Below, in pieces: positions 45,978-50,855 of a DNA stretch of 50,855 bases; within the stretch, counting starts at the first letter, position 1, and every line of letters begins with the position of its first letter. Source of the DNA: Chloroflexota bacterium (lineage in GTDB: Bacteria > Chloroflexota > Limnocylindria > Limnocylindrales > CSP1-4). The stretch lies in assembly GCA_017881915.1 (NCBI GenBank), contig JADGQK010000010.1, positions 1 through 50,855 of the forward strand, read 5' to 3'. The position numbers and the translations under genes were made by a program. The notes under the pieces are model-generated. The model was given only the letters and a program-made list of their open reading frames with translations, was not told the DNA's origin and ran no database searches.

Positions 45978-48900
45978 GCGGCGCGCGGCTGCTGGCGCTG
46001 CGCCTGCAGGGCTTCAAGTCATTCGCCGAGCGGACGACCGTCGAATTCGGCCCGGGGATCAGCGCGGTGGTCGGCCCGAATGGCTCGGGCAAAAGCAACC
46101 TTGCCGACGGCCTGCGCTGGGCACTCGGGGAGCAGGGTCGGGCGCTGCGCAGCCGCAAGTCCGAGGATGTGATCTTCGCCGGCTCGGACAAGCGGCCGGC
46201 CCTGGGCATGGCCGATGTGAGCCTCGTGCTCGACAACGCCGACGGCCTCCTCCCGATGGACTATCAGGTCCTCGAGCTTGGTCGGCGGCTGTACCGCTCG
46301 GGCGAGAACGACTACCTGCTCAATCGCGGTCGGGTCCGGCTCAAGGATCTGGTCGAGCTGCTCGACGCCGCGCATCTCGCCGACAATGCCTTCCTGTTCA
46401 TCGGCCAGGGGATGGTCGACCAGGCGCTGGCTCTCCGGCCGGAGGAACGCCGGCCGCTCTTCGAGGAGGTCGCCGGGGTTCGCCGCCATGAGCGCCGCCG
46501 CAGGCGCGCCGAGGAGCAGCTCCTCGAGGCGGAGGCCAACCTTGCCCGGGTGCAGGACATCCTGGGCGAGCTTCGTCCGCAGGCCCGTCGCCTGGCTGCC
46601 CAGGCCGAGCAGCAGACGAGCCGAGCGAGCGCCGGCGACGATCTGGCCGCCGCCCTCGTGCTCAGTGCCCATGCCCGCTGGCACTTGGCCGCCGGGCAGG
46701 CGACGAGCGCCGCCGAGCGTCTCGCCCGAACCCGGGCCGAGGCCGAGCGGGCGATCGCGGCCCTCGTCGAGGCCGAGTCGGCGGCTGCCGACGCGAGCGT
46801 GCGGCTGGCCCGTCAGGCTGTGGTCGAGATCGAACGGCGGGACGCCCATGAGTCGGCGCGCAGCACATTGACCGGACTCCAGCTCGACGCGACGCGGCAG
46901 GCCTCCGATTTCGAGGCGATCAGGCGCGAACGGTCTCGGCTCGACGAGGAACGGAGTGCGGCCGAGATCGAGCTGGCGGGTCGACGCCGGGTGCTGGCCG
47001 CGCCCGTGCCCGAGCGCGACGCGGCGCTCCAGGCGGCTGTCGAGGAAGCGGAGGTCGCGCTCGCCGACGCGCGCCGCGAACTCGGCGGACTGCAGGCTGC
47101 CCGGCAGGCCGAGGGCGAGGAGCGAGCAGCGCTCCAACGGGCGTTCGCGGCCCGAACCGCCGAGATCGAGACGGCCAAGCGACGGTTGGCCGATGCCGGG
47201 CGCCGGGCCGGCGACGAACGAACCCGGGCGACCGCCGGCGCGGCCGAACGGGCTGGACTCGAGGCCAGGCTGAGCGTGGCGCGCGACGCTCATCGAGCGG
47301 CGATCGGGGCGGAGCTGAGTGCCGCGGCCGCCCTCGATCAGGCCCGGGCCGAGGCCGATACCGCCGAGGGCGGCCGGCGGGCCGCCGAGGAGCGGGCGGC
47401 GTCGGCCGGTGAGGAGCTCTCGGCGATCCGCGGCAGGCTCGCCGCGGCAACGGCCCGCCTCGCCGAGGATGAAGCGCGCGGAATTGCCCGGGCAGCCCGG
47501 CGGGTTGGCGGCCGCCGAGTGGACAGTGAGCTCCAGGTGGACCCCTCGTTCCGCGTCGCCGTGGAAGCGGCGCTCGGCGAGATCGCCCGTGGCTACGTCG
47601 TCGGACGGGCGGCCGTGGGCGGGCTGGCGACCGAGCGCGGCTGGCTCATCGTGGAGGAGCGCCGGGGGGGTTCGGCCGGCCGCTTGGTTCCAGCGGCGGC
47701 GTCGGATCGAACGAACGCGGTCTTCCGGGACCGCCTGGCAAGCGCCGGCGGCGGCCTCCTGGTCGAGTCGATCCGGCGGGACGAGGTCGGGGCCGCTCGA
47801 GCATTGCTCGAGCGGACGGCCTGGACGCCGGATCTCGCTTCGGCGCTGGATCTCCAAGGGCTGCTGCCCGCCGGCTGGCAGATCGTGGTCCGGGACGGTG
47901 GGGCCGTCGTGAGCGACGCCACTGTGGCGCTGGGGCGAGCGGAAGGGACGCTCGAGCGCCGCGCCGAGCTGGACCGCCTGGAGGCTGAGGTGGGCCGGCT
48001 CGAGACGGAGGCCGGTGGGGTCGGGCCGGCCCGCGCCGAGGCAGCGGCCGAGGCGGCGGCGGCACGCGGCCGCCTGGCGGCTGCCCGGGCCGAGGAGGCG
48101 GGCGTCGGAGCTGCTCGCCGGGCGGCGGAGGAAGCGGAGCGCGTGGCGGCCCGGGCGGTCGAACGTGTAGCCCGCGAGGCGGCCTGGCTGGACGCCGCGG
48201 CCGATCGAGCCGAAACCGAGTTGATCCGCCAGCAGGCCGCCCTGGCCGCGCTCGAGGCGCCGGCCGCCGGGCCATCCCGGCCAGGCGGCGGTCCAGACGC
48301 CAGCGGGTCCGTGGGCGGGCGCGGGGATGCCCGCGCTGTCGATGTGTGGGAGTCTCGCGTCGCCGAGCTCCGGGCGAGGCGGGACCAGCTCGCCAGCGAG
48401 CTCGGCGAGCGCGACCGGGTCCGGTCCGCCGCCGAAGCCGTGCGCGCCCGTGAAGCGGCCGGGGCCGCCATGAGCCAGGACCGGATCGAGCGGGCCGACC
48501 GGGAGATGGCGGCTCTGGGCCGGCACGAGGCAGACGTCGTCCTCGAACGCGACCGGCTGGCCGTCGAGGTGGCCGCCGCAACGAGTCGTGAGGAGACCCT
48601 CCATGCGGCCCTGGCCGAGGCGCGGGCGGCCGACGCGGGCGACCGCGAGCTCCTCGCCACGGCCGAAACGGCGGCGACCGGCGCCCGGGAGCGGCTCCGC
48701 TCGGCCGAGGATCGCCTGCGGGGCGCGGAGGTCGGCGAGCTCGAGCAGCGGCTGGCACTGGAGCTCATCCGGGAGCAGGTCTCGGTCGAACTGGCCGGCC
48801 TCGGTGGCGTTGGCCTGCGCGCCCTTGGCCTCGGCGCTGGTCTGGGCGCCCCCGGCCTGTCGGTGGATGCGGACGAGGAGTCAGCCTTGGACGAGCTCCC

Positions 48901-49675
48901 CTCCGGGGTCCTGCATGAGTGGGCCAGCACACCGCCCCCCGCCGAGCCGCCCGCCCCGGCCCGCCTGGCTGCCTTGCGCCGGCGCTATCACGAGCTGGGC
49001 GCGGCGAACCCGATGGCAATCGAGGAGTACGGCGAGCTGAAGGTGCGGCTGGAGGGCCTCCAGTCCCAGGAGGACGACCTGCGCCAGGCGATCGCGACGA
49101 CCCGGGCCCTGATCGAGGAGCTCGGAACAATGGTCGCGGAGCAGTTCAAGACGACGTTCCGCAATCTCGAGGTCGCCTTCGACGCCCGGTTCAGGCAGCT
49201 CTTCGGGGGTGGCTTCGCGCGCCTCGAGCTGACCGATCCGGAAGACCTGTCGGCGACCGGCGTGGAAATCGTGGCGCGACCGCCCGGCAAGAAGGCCCAG
49301 GCCCTGGCGATGCTCTCCGGTGGCGAGCGTGCCCTGACCGCCGTTGCCCTCCTCTTCGCGATGCTGGCGGTCCGGCCCGTCCCGTTCTGCGTCCTCGACG
49401 AAGTCGACGCCGCCCTCGACGAAGCAAACATCGGCCGATTCGCGGACGCCTTGCGGGAGCTGGCGGCCCAGATCCAGTTCATCGTGATCACCCACAACCG
49501 GGGCACGATCGAGGCGGCAGATGCGCTCTACGGCGTGACCGTCGGGGACGACTCGGTCAGCCGGGTGATCAGCCTGCGCCTGGACGAGGCGACGGCGATC
49601 GCCGAGCGAAACGGCGGCCCCGACGGAACGGCGGCCGAACATGCCGGCAATCCGGCCGGCTCGATCGCGTCCTGA
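45974..49675 (+). CDS. smc: Chromosome segregation SMC protein
   Basis: [44 protein letters not shown]...[39 protein letters not shown]; coiled coils with central hinge. Confidence 0.98.
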   Translation: MSGARLLALRLQGFKSFAERTTVEFGPGISAVVGPNGSGKSNLADGLRWALGEQGRALRSRKSEDVIFAGSDKRPALGMADVSLVLDNADGLLPMDYQVLELGRRLYRSGENDYLLNRGRVRLKDLVELLDAAHLADNAFLFIGQGMVDQALALRPEERRPLFEEVAGVRRHERRRRRAEEQLLEAEANLARVQDILGELRPQARRLAAQAEQQTSRASAGDDLAAALVLSAHARWHLAAGQATSAAERLARTRAEAERAIAALVEAESAAADASVRLARQAVVEIERRDAHESARSTLTGLQLDATRQASDFEAIRRERSRLDEERSAAEIELAGRRRVLAAPVPERDAALQAAVEEAEVALADARRELGGLQAARQAEGEERAALQRAFAARTAEIETAKRRLADAGRRAGDERTRATAGAAERAGLEARLSVARDAHRAAIGAELSAAAALDQARAEADTAEGGRRAAEERAASAGEELSAIRGRLAAATARLAEDEARGIARAARRVGGRRVDSELQVDPSFRVAVEAALGEIARGYVVGRAAVGGLATERGWLIVEERRGGSAGRLVPAAASDRTNAVFRDRLASAGGGLLVESIRRDEVGAARALLERTAWTPDLASALDLQGLLPAGWQIVVRDGGAVVSDATVALGRAEGTLERRAELDRLEAEVGRLETEAGGVGPARAEAAAEAAAARGRLAAARAEEAGVGAARRAAEEAERVAARAVERVAREAAWLDAAADRAETELIRQQAALAALEAPAAGPSRPGGGPDASGSVGGRGDARAVDVWESRVAELRARRDQLASELGERDRVRSAAEAVRAREAAGAAMSQDRIERADREMAALGRHEADVVLERDRLAVEVAAATSREETLHAALAEARAADAGDRELLATAETAATGARERLRSAEDRLRGAEVGELEQRLALELIREQVSVELAGLGGVGLRALGLGAGLGAPGLSVDADEESALDELPSGVLHEWASTPPPAEPPAPARLAALRRRYHELGAANPMAIEEYGELKVRLEGLQSQEDDLRQAIATTRALIEELGTMVAEQFKTTFRNLEVAFDARFRQLFGGGFARLELTDPEDLSATGVEIVARPPGKKAQALAMLSGGERALTAVALLFAMLAVRPVPFCVLDEVDAALDEANIGRFADALRELAAQIQFIVITHNRGTIEAADALYGVTVGDDSVSRVISLRLDEATAIAERNGGPDGTAAEHAGNPAGSIAS

Positions 49676-50809
49676 ATGTTCTGGCGTCGGAAGTCGAACG
49701 ACGGGCTGCCCGCGGAGGGCGATGAGGCGGTCGGGCCGCTCGAGCCGGGTTCACCCGGACCGGAATCGGTTGAGCCCGATTGGCAGCCGGAACCAGCGGA
49801 CTTCGACGACCCAGCAGTCGTTCTTGGCAGCGCACCCGCCGGCCCCGACGCAGCGGCCGCCGGTCTTGACCCCGCATCGGGGAGCATGCCCGATCCACCG
49901 CCGGTGATCACGTCGTCCGGCAGCCTGGAGGCGGGAGTCGCCCGCAGCCGGGGTGGCTTCGTGGCTCGACTGCGGGGCCTGCTGGGCGGCTCGACGACAG
50001 GCGGCCCATCGTGGGAAGACGTCGAGGAGACGTTGATCGGCGGCGACGTCGGCGCTTCGCTGGCGATCGAGATCGTCGAGCGCGCCCGGGCCCGGCACGA
50101 TCCGGCCGGCAACCTGGCCGCCGTCCAGGCCGAGCTGGCGGCCCTGCTCGTGCCTCGTGATGAAGCCTGGCGACCGCGTCCGGCGGTGGCCGGCCAACCG
50201 GCGGTCATGTTGATCGTGGGCGTGAACGGGACGGGCAAGACGACCACGATCGGCAAGCTCGCCAGTCGCTTCCGGGCGGAAGGCCTGACGGTGATCCTCG
50301 CCGCGGGCGACACATTCCGGGCCGCTGCCACCGAGCAGCTCGGGATCTGGGCCAGTCGCTCGGGCACCACGATGATCGCCCATGCACCGGGCGCCGATCC
50401 GGGAGCAGTCGTCTACGACGCCCTCGATGCGGCCGTGGCCCGCCGGGTCGACCTCGTGATCGCCGACACGGCCGGCCGTCTCCACACCAAGGTCAACCTG
50501 ATGGACGAGCTGGCGAAGGTCCGCCGGATCATCGACAAGCGTCTGCCGGGAGCCCGGCCCGACGTCCTGTTCGTCCTCGACGCCACGACCGGCCAGAACG
50601 GGCTGGCCCAGGCCCGGGCCTTCAACGATGCAACCGGCCTGACCGGCATCGTTCTGACCAAGCTCGATTCGACGGCCAAAGGTGGGATCGTCTTTGCGAT
50701 CGAGGCCGCCCTCGGCATCCCGGTCCGGTTCGTCGGGGTGGGGGAGCAGGTTGGCGACCTGCTGCCGTTCGATCCCGACGCCTTCGTGGCGGCCCTCTTC
50801 GCCGAATAG
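49676..50809 (+). CDS. ftsY: Signal recognition particle receptor FtsY
   Basis: [19 protein letters not shown]...[15 protein letters not shown]...[16 protein letters not shown]...[14 protein letters not shown]. Confidence 0.98.
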   Translation: MFWRRKSNDGLPAEGDEAVGPLEPGSPGPESVEPDWQPEPADFDDPAVVLGSAPAGPDAAAAGLDPASGSMPDPPPVITSSGSLEAGVARSRGGFVARLRGLLGGSTTGGPSWEDVEETLIGGDVGASLAIEIVERARARHDPAGNLAAVQAELAALLVPRDEAWRPRPAVAGQPAVMLIVGVNGTGKTTTIGKLASRFRAEGLTVILAAGDTFRAAATEQLGIWASRSGTTMIAHAPGADPGAVVYDALDAAVARRVDLVIADTAGRLHTKVNLMDELAKVRRIIDKRLPGARPDVLFVLDATTGQNGLAQARAFNDATGLTGIVLTKLDSTAKGGIVFAIEAALGIPVRFVGVGEQVGDLLPFDPDAFVAALFAE

Positions 50810-50855
50810 GCAGGGCCGGCGGTGGGGCACGGCGGGCCAGTGGTGCGGCGGATCA

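Noticed and set aside
46019-48604. 861-aa minus-strand ORF
   Set aside because: Antisense to smc; shadow of GC-rich codon usage, no domain signal.
1-50855. CRISPR arrays, rRNA, prophage, transposase, restriction or toxin-antitoxin genes
   Set aside because: Looked for on both strands; no array-type repeats or recognisable protein motifs found.

Overview
High-GC bacterial chromosome segment; gene content and order suggest Chloroflexota, possibly Limnocylindria-like (inference only). Most of it is dense housekeeping DNA. From ~30 kb to the end it carries priA-def-fmt-rlmN-rpe, then rpmB / asp23-DAK2-recG-rsmD-coaD-(F0 b-like)-yceD-rpmF-plsX-asp23-nusB-acpP-rnc-smc-ftsY. Upstream are rpsF-ssb-rpsR, ilvE, an LCP protein, ileS-lspA-rluD-gmk, one tRNA-Leu(UAA), and an accessory first ~15 kb (vWA/TIG protein, SRPBCC/ArsR cluster, GGDEF, SIS, deacetylase, esterase, CpaE-like ATPase). 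No rRNA, CRISPR array, transposase, phage or toxin/defence genes were seen. The strongest unexplained signal is a pair of colinear ~204-bp palindromic intergenic elements at ~19141-19344 and ~35275-35477. They share inverted-repeat arms (core TGTGCRCNCAGAACAWCAARACGCCG) and a central GTGGCGCGG motif at exactly the same offset. The second copy sits in a ~0.47-kb insert flanked by 22/24-identical direct repeats at a convergent gene junction. Other points of interest: a probable AUC start codon in an F0-b-like gene, a decapitated lutC/LUD remnant, an RNase III with Ser at a normally Asp metal-site position, an atypical SMC hinge, and operator-like repeats upstream of a 4-gene ArsR/SRPBCC cluster.
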